DNA of 64,000 nt from Evansella sp. LMS18 (lineage in GTDB: Bacteria; Bacillota; Bacilli; Bacillales; Salisediminibacteriaceae): assembly GCF_024362785.1 (NCBI RefSeq), contig NZ_CP093301.1:3720001-3784000 (forward strand). Direction: 5' to 3'. The first letter of the stretch is position 1, and every line of letters starts with the position of its first letter. Under the pieces are notes generated by a model. That model saw only the letters and a program-made list of their open reading frames with translations. It did not search any database and was not told the DNA's origin. Positions 56,194-64,000 of this stretch are shown piece after piece. A program made the position numbers and the translations under genes.

Positions 56194-56230
56194 ATGAAGC
56201 AGCTGTCTAAGCTGCTTCATTTTTTTCTTT
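56194..56230 (+). terminator. terminator of the YflT-like gene and intron target
   Basis: ATGAAGCAGC (56194-56203) pairs with GCTGCTTCAT (56211-56220), followed by TTTTTTTC. The intron begins 3-16 bases later. Confidence 0.85.
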
Positions 56231-56764
56231 AGGGCGTGCCCAGCACGCTATTAATTGCTTACTGGTGAAAGTCCAGTCTGAGTAAGTGCCAAGACGCTCA
56301 GTAGCTGACAGGCAACTGGTGGAGAAATCCTAAGGTTGAAGCCCTGTGACAAAGTAACTCCACTTGGAGTGCGAGCAACTTAACAGGTTGTAACATAAAG
56401 TGAATCTTGCAGCCTCGTCAATTAAAACCCTCTTCGGAGGAACAAGGGAAGTCGAGCCTCTCTTAAATGGGCGAAGACCACGGAAGGTGTGTAGAACTTG
56501 GAGGGCAGCACCGAAGTATCCCTCGGGGTATGGAGAGCGACATGTTAAGACAGTAGTTAATGGAACTGGGGATACCCTCCTCGGTCACTTCAAAAGAAGT
56601 AAAACAGACACCTATAAGCCACCGGTGAAATGGTTGACGGACTGAGAGGGAGTCGGAGGGGGTCATAGTACCAATGATGGCAATGACAACACAACATTGT
56701 CTAGGGAAGGACGGCACAAGCCAATACCCTACTTCGTTCATATGTTCAAAGGAGGTAAGAGTCA

Positions 56765-58066
56765 GTGAATGCCAGGAAAACGGCTAACTACGCCAATAAT
56801 GCAAAAGCTCAAGAACTCTGGAAAACATTATACCTTTGTGCCAAGGAAAGTGATACTCGTCGGTTTCATGCACTATATGATAAGATTTATCGCCCAGATA
56901 TCTTATGGGATGCATGGCAACGTGTGAAACGGAGAAAAGGAAGTGGAGGTGTAGATGAACAAACCTTGGAAGATATCATGACTCATGGCGAGAAGAACTT
57001 TCTCAATGAGCTGTACTTGGAATTAAAAGAGAAGAGATATCATCCGCAACCAGTTCTTCGAACCTACATTCCTAAAGGTGATGGTAAGAAACAAAGACCA
57101 TTAGGAATCCCAACAATTAAGGACCGAGTAGTTCAAATGGCAACAAAGCTTGTGATTGAACCAATATTTGAGGCTGACTTCCAGGAATGTTCCTATGGCT
57201 TTCGCCCAAAACGGAATGCTCATCAAGCTATCGCTAAAATACGTAAAGAGAGCAAGAAATCCTATTGGGTATTAGACGTCGATATCCAAGGTTTCTTTGA
57301 CAATATCAATCAAGATAAGTTAATGAAACTTCTGGAACAGCGTATCAGCGATAGAAGAGTGCTGAAACTCATTCGAAAATGGCTAAAGGCTGGAATTATG
57401 GAAGAAGGGAAGCTCAGAAACTCCATAACGGGTACACCGCAAGGTGGGGTTATCTCACCACTTCTTGCGAACATCTATCTGAATACGATGGACAAGTTAT
57501 GGGAGAAGAGATTCAGTCATTTAGGTAAACTTATTCGTTATGCGGATGACTTTGTGGTCATCTGTAGGACGAAACAAGAGGCACTAGAAAGTGCACAAGT
57601 TATTAAGGCCATTATGAATAAGCTTGACCTTACTATTAACAAGGACAAGTCGAGGTTGGTCAATATATGGGATGACACTGAAGGATTTGATTTTCTTGGA
57701 CTACATCATCGGAAATTCCCAATCCGTAAGAAAGGTGGACGTACATTCTATATCTTGAATCACGTGCCATCTAAGAAAGCCATGCAAAAGATGCGAACGA
57801 AAATCAAGGACTACACAGAACCACGGCATAAACTCCATAAGGACATTCGGGATATAGTAAAGGGATTGAACCGAAAGCTTCAAGGCTTCAAAAACTATTA
57901 TCAGATATCACCAATGGGGAAGAAGTGGTTAAATCGCATCGACTGGTATGTATTAACTCGCCTTAATCTGTTTAATAACAAGAAAAGGAATAGACGAAAT
58001 AAACATACGAAATTCAAAGATACTGCGGAAGAAGTTAAATACTTTTTAGTGAAATTGGCAAGTTAA
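56765..58066 (+). CDS. ltrA: group II intron reverse transcriptase/maturase
   Basis: 433 residues. The RT palm has YADD (259-262), with RPLGIPTIKDRVVQMA, YGFRPKRNAHQA, DVDIQGFFDNI, and GTPQGGVISPLLANIYL in order. A thumb/maturase X domain follows. There is no C-terminal DNA-binding or endonuclease domain, typical of class C enzymes, which are thought to use nascent DNA as primer. A GTG start with AAAGGAGG 10 bases upstream. Probably active. Confidence 0.95.
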   Translation: MNARKTANYANNAKAQELWKTLYLCAKESDTRRFHALYDKIYRPDILWDAWQRVKRRKGSGGVDEQTLEDIMTHGEKNFLNELYLELKEKRYHPQPVLRTYIPKGDGKKQRPLGIPTIKDRVVQMATKLVIEPIFEADFQECSYGFRPKRNAHQAIAKIRKESKKSYWVLDVDIQGFFDNINQDKLMKLLEQRISDRRVLKLIRKWLKAGIMEEGKLRNSITGTPQGGVISPLLANIYLNTMDKLWEKRFSHLGKLIRYADDFVVICRTKQEALESAQVIKAIMNKLDLTINKDKSRLVNIWDDTEGFDFLGLHHRKFPIRKKGGRTFYILNHVPSKKAMQKMRTKIKDYTEPRHKLHKDIRDIVKGLNRKLQGFKNYYQISPMGKKWLNRIDWYVLTRLNLFNNKKRNRRNKHTKFKDTAEEVKYFLVKLAS

Positions 58067-58097
58067 CGCCGTAAAGCCAAAGGAAGAAGAACGTCGG

Positions 58098-58131
58098 AAA
58101 GCCGTATGAGGGAAAACTTCACGTACGGTTT
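58098..58131 (+). ncRNA. group II intron domain V
   Basis: A 34-base hairpin with paired AAAGCCGT/ACGGTTT arms, the catalytic AGC triad and a GAAA loop, 32 bases after the RT stop. Confidence 0.85.
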
Positions 58132-58305
58132 GATGAGGGGGAGCTGAAAGTAAAGAAGATAGCCGTAAGGCTATCTTCTAGAAATCAGTTCTCTACTCTA
58201 CAAGTGAAGGGAACTCGATGTGATAATATGAATACCTTGTAAAAAGAACAAATAACTGTAATAATTCATAGTAATATTATTGGAATTAAGAAGAGGTGGA
58301 GGAAA

Positions 58306-58725
58306 ATGAAAGAAGTACCTGTTACATTAGTAAGGGCTAACCAGACGATGCTTGTCTGTTTAACTGCCCTTGCAATCTTATTACAGAGCATATGGATTGC
58401 TGGTCTGGCACTGGCTATGGTTATTTCTTCCCTGGTTTTCGGTCCAAAAGGGAATATTGCATTTCGGATTGCCAGAGCAATGACAAAGAAAGATCTCTCA
58501 AAAGACGATACGGAAGCGGCTGTTTTACAGAGGTTTAACCAGACGATAGCTGCTACTTTATTAGCTGCAGGATTGCTTGTCCTTCTTATCACAGGCCACT
58601 GGGCAGGCTGGCTGTTCATCGGCATGGTGACCATTGCTGCTTCTGTTGCCTTAATGGGTTTTTGCGTCGGGTGTTTTCTGTATTACCAGTTTAGAAAAAT
58701 CACATATGAGGCGAAAAATAAATAA
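58306..58725 (+). CDS. DUF4395 membrane protein
   Basis: 139 residues with four membrane segments. The N-terminal VRANQTMLV and C-terminal GFCVGCFLYYQ motif match DUF4395, whose members contain a conserved cysteine pair and are thought to occur with thiol or sulfur-trafficking proteins. No function established. AGGTGGAGG precedes the ATG. Confidence 0.85.
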   Translation: MKEVPVTLVRANQTMLVCLTALAILLQSIWIAGLALAMVISSLVFGPKGNIAFRIARAMTKKDLSKDDTEAAVLQRFNQTIAATLLAAGLLVLLITGHWAGWLFIGMVTIAASVALMGFCVGCFLYYQFRKITYEAKNK

Positions 58726-58736
58726 TGTCTTTAACT

Positions 58737-58795
58737 GACGAGGGTGTCCCGCAGGTCGCTAATTTTGGCCCTTTAGGGGATGCTTTTTTTTGCAC
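58737..58795 (+). terminator. terminator with sequence related to the IS-derived hairpins
   Basis: GAGGGTGTCCCGCAGGTCGC, a partly paired middle and GGGGATGC followed by TTTTTTTT. It resembles the hairpin at 48260-48320. Confidence 0.6.
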
Positions 58796-58905
58796 TTTAA
58801 GAAAGAAACTATACAATTTTTAGCGGTGAATACACCAGGATTAGTAAAATAGAAACAAGGGGATTTATAATAACAAAGAAGTTAATATACAAAACAGGTG
58901 ATACT

Positions 58906-59868
58906 ATGGAATCTTATTCAGGATTTAACTACGGAAATGCTGAGGAAGCTCAGCTTTCTGAAGAGAAATTAGCAGAAATGAACCAAAAGCTTGAACAGGA
59001 AGAAGCAAAAACTTGCATTGTTTACCGAAACGGAAGAATCATACACGAGTATTATAAACACGCAAGTCTTCGGAATGAATTACAGATAGTAAATTCTGTC
59101 ACGAAAAGTGTATTATCCCTCGTGACTGGAATCGCTGCAGACAAAGGATTCATAGCCAGTACAGAAACTCTTTTGTCAGAATATTTCCCTGAACTTTCAG
59201 ATGATATGGACGGAAAAGGAAATATTACTTTAAAGCAGGTACTGACGATGACTACGGGAATTGACTTACCAGGAAATAAAGAAATGCTTCAGTCAGAAGA
59301 CTGGCTTAAATTTATTTGGAGCCGTTCTCTGAGAAATGAGCCAGGGACAAAAATGCATTACAGCTCAGCAGATTCCCATATCCTCAGTGCGGTCATAAGA
59401 AAGGCTGCAGGAAAGGATGCTTCAGAGATTGCAGAGGAATACCTGTTTTCTCCCCTTGGTATAAAAGATTTCCAATGGAAGAGGGACCCAGCCGGTCTTC
59501 CTGTCGGCGGCTGGGGATTGAAGCTGAGGAGTATAGACATGCTAAAAATAGGTATCCTTGCACTCAATCACGGAAAGTGGAAGGAAAGAAAGCTCGTGAG
59601 TGAGCGGTGGATGGGCGACGCAGTAAAGCCCCATGCTCCATCAAAGGCGCCTGGCCAGCATTATGGGTATCACTGGTGGATCAGCAAATCCCCTGGTGGG
59701 AATCTCCCTTCCTTTTTTTATGCTGCCGGAAGAGGGGGACAGTATATTTTTATCGTGCCGGAGTATGACTTAATTACTGTATTTACCGGTAATTATTCAG
59801 GAGAAAAAGAAAGCATCAGGCCGTATCAGCTGTTTATTCAGCATATCTTAAGAACTGTAAAAGAATAG
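58906..59868 (+). CDS. beta-lactamase-fold serine hydrolase
   Basis: 320 residues of the class C beta-lactamase/D,D-peptidase superfamily. The catalytic SVTK has Ser64 and Lys67, HYSSADSH provides the YxN-like motif, and GRGGQ stands for the HxG strand motif. No signal peptide, so it is probably a cytoplasmic esterase or peptidase and not a drug-resistance enzyme. The substrate is unknown. An AGGTGAT site precedes the ATG. Confidence 0.85.
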   Translation: MESYSGFNYGNAEEAQLSEEKLAEMNQKLEQEEAKTCIVYRNGRIIHEYYKHASLRNELQIVNSVTKSVLSLVTGIAADKGFIASTETLLSEYFPELSDDMDGKGNITLKQVLTMTTGIDLPGNKEMLQSEDWLKFIWSRSLRNEPGTKMHYSSADSHILSAVIRKAAGKDASEIAEEYLFSPLGIKDFQWKRDPAGLPVGGWGLKLRSIDMLKIGILALNHGKWKERKLVSERWMGDAVKPHAPSKAPGQHYGYHWWISKSPGGNLPSFFYAAGRGGQYIFIVPEYDLITVFTGNYSGEKESIRPYQLFIQHILRTVKE

Positions 59869-60104
59869 AGAGATACAGAACAAAAGGCCGGCTGCTGATT
59901 TTATCTTAATGAGCTTTCCATCAGCAACAGCAAGACAAGTCAGTTGCTGTATTGGGTCAAAACAGGGGAGTTTTTCATAAAGAAAAATTCCTCAAAATGT
60001 TTTCATATTAGAATATTTCACATACCGTAATTTGAACTTAAAATTTTAATATATCAAAAAATTCAGCTACAATGATAAAAAACCACGAAAGAAAGGTGGA
60101 TAAC

Positions 60105-60845
60105 ATGCTCAGCGAAACGAAAGAGAAAGCAGAGCTGACGGCCCAAATTATTGCCGAACAGAAAAACACGGTAATCCTTACCGGTGCAGGGATGTCAACG
60201 GAGAGCGGGGTGCCTGATTTTCGTTCTGAGTCCGGCTGGTGGAGGAAAATAGATCCGTTAACTATTGCGACAGCTGAAGCTGTTGAAGAAAATTATACTT
60301 TATTTCATGAATTTTACAGTAACAGGTTATCAGCTTTATCAGATTGCCGACCTCATGAAGGGCATTATTGCCTGGAAAGATGGGAGAAAACAGGCCTGGT
60401 GAAGCTTGTAGCCACACAAAATGTTGATGGGTTTCACCAGGAGGCTGGCTTAGTAAACGTGGAAGAACTTCATGGTTCCATACAGAGATTCAGATGCCAT
60501 AACTGCGGGGTGGAAGCAGCAAAAGAAAAATTCATGAAAAAATCAGCCTGCGCATCCTGTGGCGGAAAACTTCGTCCAAATGTCGTCCTGTTCGGTGAAA
60601 TGCTTCCTGAAACTGCCTGGAAACGAAGTATGGAGTTAGTGGAAAAAGCTGAATTGGTTTTGGTGGTCGGCACCAGTTTACAAGTTTATCCTGTAAATCA
60701 GCTTCCGGCGTTAACCAGGGGGAAAACTGCCATTATTAACAGGGACGAAACTTTTGCGGAGACTGATTTTGACCTGGCGATGAAAGGAAGTGCAAAAGAA
60801 GTTTTGCTGTACATGGATAATTACTTGAAGAATGCGGGGTTTTAG
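60105..60845 (+). CDS. NAD-dependent protein deacylase (sirtuin)
   Basis: 246 residues, SIR2 fold. NAD-binding GAGMSTESGVPDFR (about 27-40), TQNVDGFH, catalytic His123 in LHGS, and a four-cysteine zinc site (131, 134, 149, 152). It removes acetyl or other acyl groups from lysines and may oppose acetylation of AcsA, whose target lysine is present at 1.9 kb; that link is inference. The frame is open upstream, but the ATG at 60105 has the AAAGGTGG site. Confidence 0.93.
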   Translation: MLSETKEKAELTAQIIAEQKNTVILTGAGMSTESGVPDFRSESGWWRKIDPLTIATAEAVEENYTLFHEFYSNRLSALSDCRPHEGHYCLERWEKTGLVKLVATQNVDGFHQEAGLVNVEELHGSIQRFRCHNCGVEAAKEKFMKKSACASCGGKLRPNVVLFGEMLPETAWKRSMELVEKAELVLVVGTSLQVYPVNQLPALTRGKTAIINRDETFAETDFDLAMKGSAKEVLLYMDNYLKNAGF

Positions 60846-60862
60846 GGAGAATCATTTCCTGT

Positions 60863-61109
60863 TTGAATGAATTTCAGATAAGACTTTGCATAAAAAAAGA
60901 AGAACATACTTTCGATTGCAGCGAAAGACGGCGACTCTGGAAGGAAAAGCATGGGAAGCTGAAAATTCATTTTTGCCGGCGTTCAGCCGTCAAAAATTAG
61001 TTGAAGCCGTGCCCGCAGAACGTGTCCGTCTGTAATTGAATTCGAACAACAAAGTAACATTTTAAGATAATGTTCTTATTAATGATAAAAATCTTGAGTT
61101 AAGAAATTG
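60863..61109 (-). mobile_element. MITE-like element, family 1 copy D (inverted)
   Basis: About 247 bp on the opposite strand to copies A-C. It preserves the core from CTTTCGATTGCAGC to GAACAACAAAGTAACATTTT and the flanks on both sides, including the TTAAGATAATGTTC and AAATTGTT ends. Confidence 0.88.
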
Positions 61110-61208
61110 TTTCGTATGTCTGCTAATTTATTTCTTTTTTTATACATGTAATTGCTTCGGAGTTGCACACTAGTAAGGAAATTTATAAAAACTCCGGAGG
61201 TAATTGTA

Positions 61209-61835
61209 ATGGTTAAGAAGACATTAACGGTTTTTTGTGTATTGCTGTTCATACTCCCAATGATGGGTCACGCCCAGAACATCCAAACGTTCAATGAACC
61301 ACCATTCGAACATTATAAAGTATCGAGGGGAGATACATTTTGGTTCATTGGCCAGAGATATAATGTGGATTACAGGGAATTAATGAGGCTTAACCCTGAT
61401 ATCGACCCCCTCAATATGCAAATCGGTGAAGTAATCAGACTGAAGCCTTCTGCAGAACATCACACACAATTTGAAGACCAGGTAGTAGAGATAGTTAACA
61501 GGCACAGAGCTAATAATGGACTAAGCCCTTTGCAGCACAGGGCGGACCTGAAAAATGTAGCTCACAGAAAAGCAGAAGATATGATTAACTCTGATTATTT
61601 TTCCCATAACAGCCCTAATTACGGTTCGCCGTTTGACATGCTGCAAACCTATGGGATTAATTATTCAGCAGCGGCTGAAAATATAGCAAAAGGCCAGACA
61701 ACACCAGAACAGGTAATGAACTCGTGGATGAATTCTCCGGGACACAGGCAAAATATTCTGAATGGTCAGTTTGACTCAATCGGAGTAGGCTTTTACCAGG
61801 GTGCGTGGGTGCAGTTGTTTATAAAAGGAAGATAA
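61209..61835 (+). CDS. secreted LysM and CAP-domain protein
   Basis: 208 residues. A signal peptide (about 1-22, ending GHAQ) precedes a LysM motif (about 33-80, HYKVSRGDTFWFIGQRYNV) that binds peptidoglycan, and a CAP/SCP domain (about 90-208) with VVEIVNRHRANNGL, HNSPNYGSPFDML, GENIA-like (AENIAKG) and SWMNSPGHRQNIL. Bacillus relatives include YkwD. Extracellular or wall-bound; activity unknown. A GGAGGT site lies before the ATG. Confidence 0.92.
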   Translation: MVKKTLTVFCVLLFILPMMGHAQNIQTFNEPPFEHYKVSRGDTFWFIGQRYNVDYRELMRLNPDIDPLNMQIGEVIRLKPSAEHHTQFEDQVVEIVNRHRANNGLSPLQHRADLKNVAHRKAEDMINSDYFSHNSPNYGSPFDMLQTYGINYSAAAENIAKGQTTPEQVMNSWMNSPGHRQNILNGQFDSIGVGFYQGAWVQLFIKGR

Positions 61836-61837
61836 TT

Positions 61838-61871
61838 ACACAAAAAGAGGCCGACTGGCCTCTTTTTGTGT
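61838..61871. terminator. bidirectional terminator between convergent genes
   Basis: A perfect 15-bp stem ACACAAAAAGAGGCC (61838-61852) with its inverse (61857-61871) and a GACT loop; its arms give T-runs on both strands. Confidence 0.9.
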
Positions 61872-61875
61872 ACGC

Positions 61876-62925
61876 TTATATACTCTCAATTTTAATATGA
61901 TGTTTTGCCGCAGCATTGTACCCATATCCTTTTTTGTTCCAAAAAGGAGTCATTGGCTGCTGCCTTCCTTTTGAATCCTTCGCTATTGAATAAATCGTAT
62001 ATTCACCAGGTTTTTCTGCCTTCCATAAATGCCTCCAGGGAACCCAGGCGTATTTATTGCCGGTTCTGCCAAGCTCAGCCTCTGACCATGTTTTACCTTT
62101 ATCAGTACTCACCTGAACACTTCGAATGGTGCCTTCACCAGACCACGCCAGCCCTTGAATATAATGAGAACCAGGTGAAAGGATAGAATAATTCTGGGGC
62201 TTCTGGATGATTGATTTTACATTAATGGTTGTTACAGGAAAAGAGGGCATCTCCGCTTCATTTGCAGGGTAATAAACATAATCTTCTGTCTGGAAACGGC
62301 CTTCAAATTCTTGATCGACCACAGTTATATTTGTAAGCCATTTAACGGAAGCCATCCCATACCACTGTGGCACAATGAGTCGAAGCGGGCCTCCATTTTT
62401 AAACGGAATTGGTCTCCCTTCATATTGAAAGGCGATAATAGTATCTTCATGGAGAGCCTTTTTTATAGGGAGGCTCCGGGCAAACGGTTCTGAAATCTTG
62501 CCGGAATCGGCCCCTGTAAAGACAATCTCTTTCGCAGTGTTTTTAAGGGCGGTGTACTCCAGTAAAAGACGCAGTGGAACGCCTCTCCATCTCCCATGAC
62601 TCACTGCTCCGTTTTTCCATTGCTCGCCATAAACCCCAGGCTCGAAAAAAGAACGTCCGTTACCTGCACATTCAAGAGTGAAATAAATATCTTTCTGAGG
62701 CAGCCGCAGCAGGTTTTCAAAAGTAATAAACAGTGGCTGCAGCACGTCCCCGCTGATTTGTACACTGCCGGGTGTTTTCGTAAAAGGAGGATAAGGAAAG
62801 TGGTTTCTTTTGAATAGATATGGCTCACTTGTTGTGTACTCCTTCAGAAAGTGTATTGGAGATTCCTGATTTTCAGGGGCCAGGCCCCTTGTTGTTAAAT
62901 AAGGTCTGCTCACTCGTCTGTCCAT
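61876..62925 (-). CDS. sulfite-oxidase-fold molybdenum-cofactor protein
   Basis: 349 residues, Moco-binding oxidoreductase domain followed by a C-terminal dimerisation domain. The molybdenum-ligand cysteine is Cys86 in TLECAGNGRS. The GVPLRLLLE and GGPLRLIVP blocks are typical. There is no signal peptide, heme domain or Tat motif, so it should be cytoplasmic; the electron acceptor is unknown. An AAAGGAGG site precedes the ATG. It is divergent from the membrane gene at 63115. Confidence 0.9.
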   Translation of the reverse strand: MDRRVSRPYLTTRGLAPENQESPIHFLKEYTTSEPYLFKRNHFPYPPFTKTPGSVQISGDVLQPLFITFENLLRLPQKDIYFTLECAGNGRSFFEPGVYGEQWKNGAVSHGRWRGVPLRLLLEYTALKNTAKEIVFTGADSGKISEPFARSLPIKKALHEDTIIAFQYEGRPIPFKNGGPLRLIVPQWYGMASVKWLTNITVVDQEFEGRFQTEDYVYYPANEAEMPSFPVTTINVKSIIQKPQNYSILSPGSHYIQGLAWSGEGTIRSVQVSTDKGKTWSEAELGRTGNKYAWVPWRHLWKAEKPGEYTIYSIAKDSKGRQQPMTPFWNKKGYGYNAAAKHHIKIESI

Positions 62926-63114
62926 GTTCTGCCTCCTTTATTGATCGTTCAAATTTCTTTCTGGCAGCCTAAACTGTATTGATTGGAAAGTTGTAATTTA
63001 GACTTTCTCATCCTGCTGTGATGTTTCTGTGAACTCAGGCCAGGAAAAACATAGTTTCTTTCTTACTGAACAAAATAACGAGAAAGCCTTTAATTTAACT
63101 TCCTGGAGGTTTAT

Positions 63115-64000
63115 ATGAAAAAACTTATTGTTTCTTTTATGGCAGGAGCGGTTCTCCTGTTAACTCCTGCATTAGTGAGCGGACATGTGAAATGGTTTAC
63201 AGAGACAGAACCTGTTAAGGAACCTATCGAAGAGATTATTAGTCCATTTTTCATTTTTGCTGCACTGTTTACAGCAGTTGTTCTGTCAGTTCTGCCTCAA
63301 ATACTCCCAAGGCTTATGAATGTGGAGCCTGTGAGAAAGCTGGATAAAAAACTGGAGGCAATGAGGCCATATACCTTTCCGATCTTAAGGTACGGAACAG
63401 CTGCCGCTTTGATTATTCAGGTCCTTACGGGAGGCTTATTTGCTCCTGAACTGGCGTATGAAACAGTGCTTGTTCCGTTACTGACATGGGCTGCGGTTGG
63501 CGCTTTAATTATCCCCCACCGTTTCGCAGTAAGAATCGGAGCCGTTATCGTTCTATGTCTGTTTTTAAATAAAGTTTTTCAATATGGCATTTTTCATATG
63601 CTTGATTACGCTTTTTATCTCGCTGTAATCTTCGTGCTGTTTATGGCCGGTACGAAATATGAAAAATGGGGATTCCCTCTGCTGTATCTGGTTACCGGAC
63701 TGTCTTTATGCTGGGTTGCGGTCGAAAAGTGGGTTTACCCGGGCATGGCTGAAGATATAATCTTGTCACACGGAGTTCCTACTTTTGGCTTTGCCGCTGA
63801 TACTTTTGTAAGTCTAAGTGCTTTTATTGAATTTGTCGTAGGATATTTGCTTGTTGTAGGAATACTAAACCGGCTGCTTGCCTTCGTATTGACTGGGATA
63901 TTTATGATGACTACAACATTATTTGGTTTTGTGGAAATCGTTGGCCATTTTATGATCCATATAATATTGGTGACATTTATTATTGAAGGTGTTTCATTTT
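63115..64000 (+). CDS. polytopic membrane protein, cut by the window end
   Basis: At least 295 residues, stop not reached. It opens with a signal-like helix ending in SGHVKWF, followed by about seven more hydrophobic segments and loops with ILRYGTAAALIIQ and VAVEKWVYP; the general look is DoxX-like, but this is tentative. GGAGG lies 5 bases before the ATG. Confidence 0.75.
   Translation, partial: MKKLIVSFMAGAVLLLTPALVSGHVKWFTETEPVKEPIEEIISPFFIFAALFTAVVLSVLPQILPRLMNVEPVRKLDKKLEAMRPYTFPILRYGTAAALIIQVLTGGLFAPELAYETVLVPLLTWAAVGALIIPHRFAVRIGAVIVLCLFLNKVFQYGIFHMLDYAFYLAVIFVLFMAGTKYEKWGFPLLYLVTGLSLCWVAVEKWVYPGMAEDIILSHGVPTFGFAADTFVSLSAFIEFVVGYLLVVGILNRLLAFVLTGIFMMTTTLFGFVEIVGHFMIHIILVTFIIEGVSF

Larger units (their letters stand above)
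56236..58201 (+). mobile_element. group II intron (bacterial class C-like), complete
   Basis: About 1966 bases. The 5' end starts with GTGCC (GUGYN-type), followed by a 530-base structured leader, an intact reverse transcriptase gene and a 34-nt domain V at 58098-58131 with the AGC triad and a GAAA tetraloop. Domain VI ends in a CTCTACTCTAC 3' end. It lies just after a terminator hairpin, the known target preference of class C introns. Ends are inferred from motifs and not confirmed by splicing data. Confidence 0.85.

Noticed and set aside
56400-56645. 81-codon frame upstream of the reverse transcriptase
   Set aside because: It lies inside the structured ribozyme leader of the group II intron and has no start site.
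58906-59868. Antibiotic-resistance beta-lactamase
   Set aside because: The fold is shared by many esterases; there is no signal peptide or class-specific motif to support resistance.

Overview
The window looks like a chromosomal segment of a Bacillaceae bacterium with moderate G+C, probably an alkaliphilic or halotolerant Bacillus relative. The basis is family-level resemblance to Bacillus subtilis proteins (AcsA, PatA, OdhAB, AddBA-SbcDC, YjcZ, YflT), strong AGGAGG ribosome binding sites with frequent TTG/GTG starts, a SigB-type promoter, and many intergenic palindromic repeats. The genus is an inference. No rRNA, tRNA or CRISPR array was seen.

Layout. 1-4.5 kb: a sigma-54 enhancer-binding activator with a sigma-54 promoter for a gene that leaves the window at base 1, acetyl-CoA synthetase, and a 21-bp tandem repeat array. 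4.5-9.3 kb: fumarase, an M19 dipeptidase, a small two-CxxC-like protein, a fructosamine-kinase relative, and msrA-msrB. 9.3-16.6 kb: an ABC-class ATPase, a D,D-carboxypeptidase, an esterase, a membrane protein, and a patA plus HMCES/YedK-type pair. 16.9-21 kb: odhA-odhB. 21-27.7 kb: an HD hydrolase, a YjcZ peptide, TVP38, RarD, a phosphotransferase and an ArAE exporter. 28-39.8 kb: the addB-addA-sbcD-sbcC double-strand-break operon. 40.1-43.2 kb: a glyoxylate-shunt operon led by a 55-residue DnaJ-type zinc-finger miniprotein, then malate synthase and isocitrate lyase. 43.9-55.6 kb: a DUF952 protein, an ABC-F protein, a ferritin-like protein, an unrecognised 336-residue protein, an internally deleted IS1182-type transposase, PepF, a polytopic membrane protein, a DagK-like kinase, a double GGCT-fold protein and a GNAT protein. 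55.7-58.2 kb: a SigB-type stress gene whose terminator is followed directly by a complete group II intron. 58.3-64 kb: DUF4395, a serine hydrolase, a sirtuin, a LysM-CAP secreted protein, a sulfite-oxidase-fold protein and a truncated membrane gene.

How the genes fit together. Central carbon metabolism is well represented: acetate activation (AcsA), 2-oxoglutarate oxidation (OdhAB), fumarase, and the glyoxylate bypass (AceB, AceA), a set suited to growth on acetate or fatty acids. DNA repair (AddAB, SbcCD, HMCES) and oxidative or general stress (MsrAB, YflT, ferritin-like protein) form a second theme.

Most unusual points. (1) A 16-bp palindrome shared by the activator's own promoter region and its terminator, which lies where an enhancer for the downstream sigma-54 promoter should be. 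(2) Four copies of a ~235-250 bp MITE-like element, two in tandem with a 234-bp period, one of which extends the 5' end of a kinase reading frame. (3) The DnaJ-type zinc-finger miniprotein leading the glyoxylate-shunt operon, with a palindrome at its promoter. (4) An IS1182-type internal-deletion derivative that keeps an inverted repeat able to mask its start site. (5) An ABC-F protein whose second Walker A lysine is replaced by asparagine.
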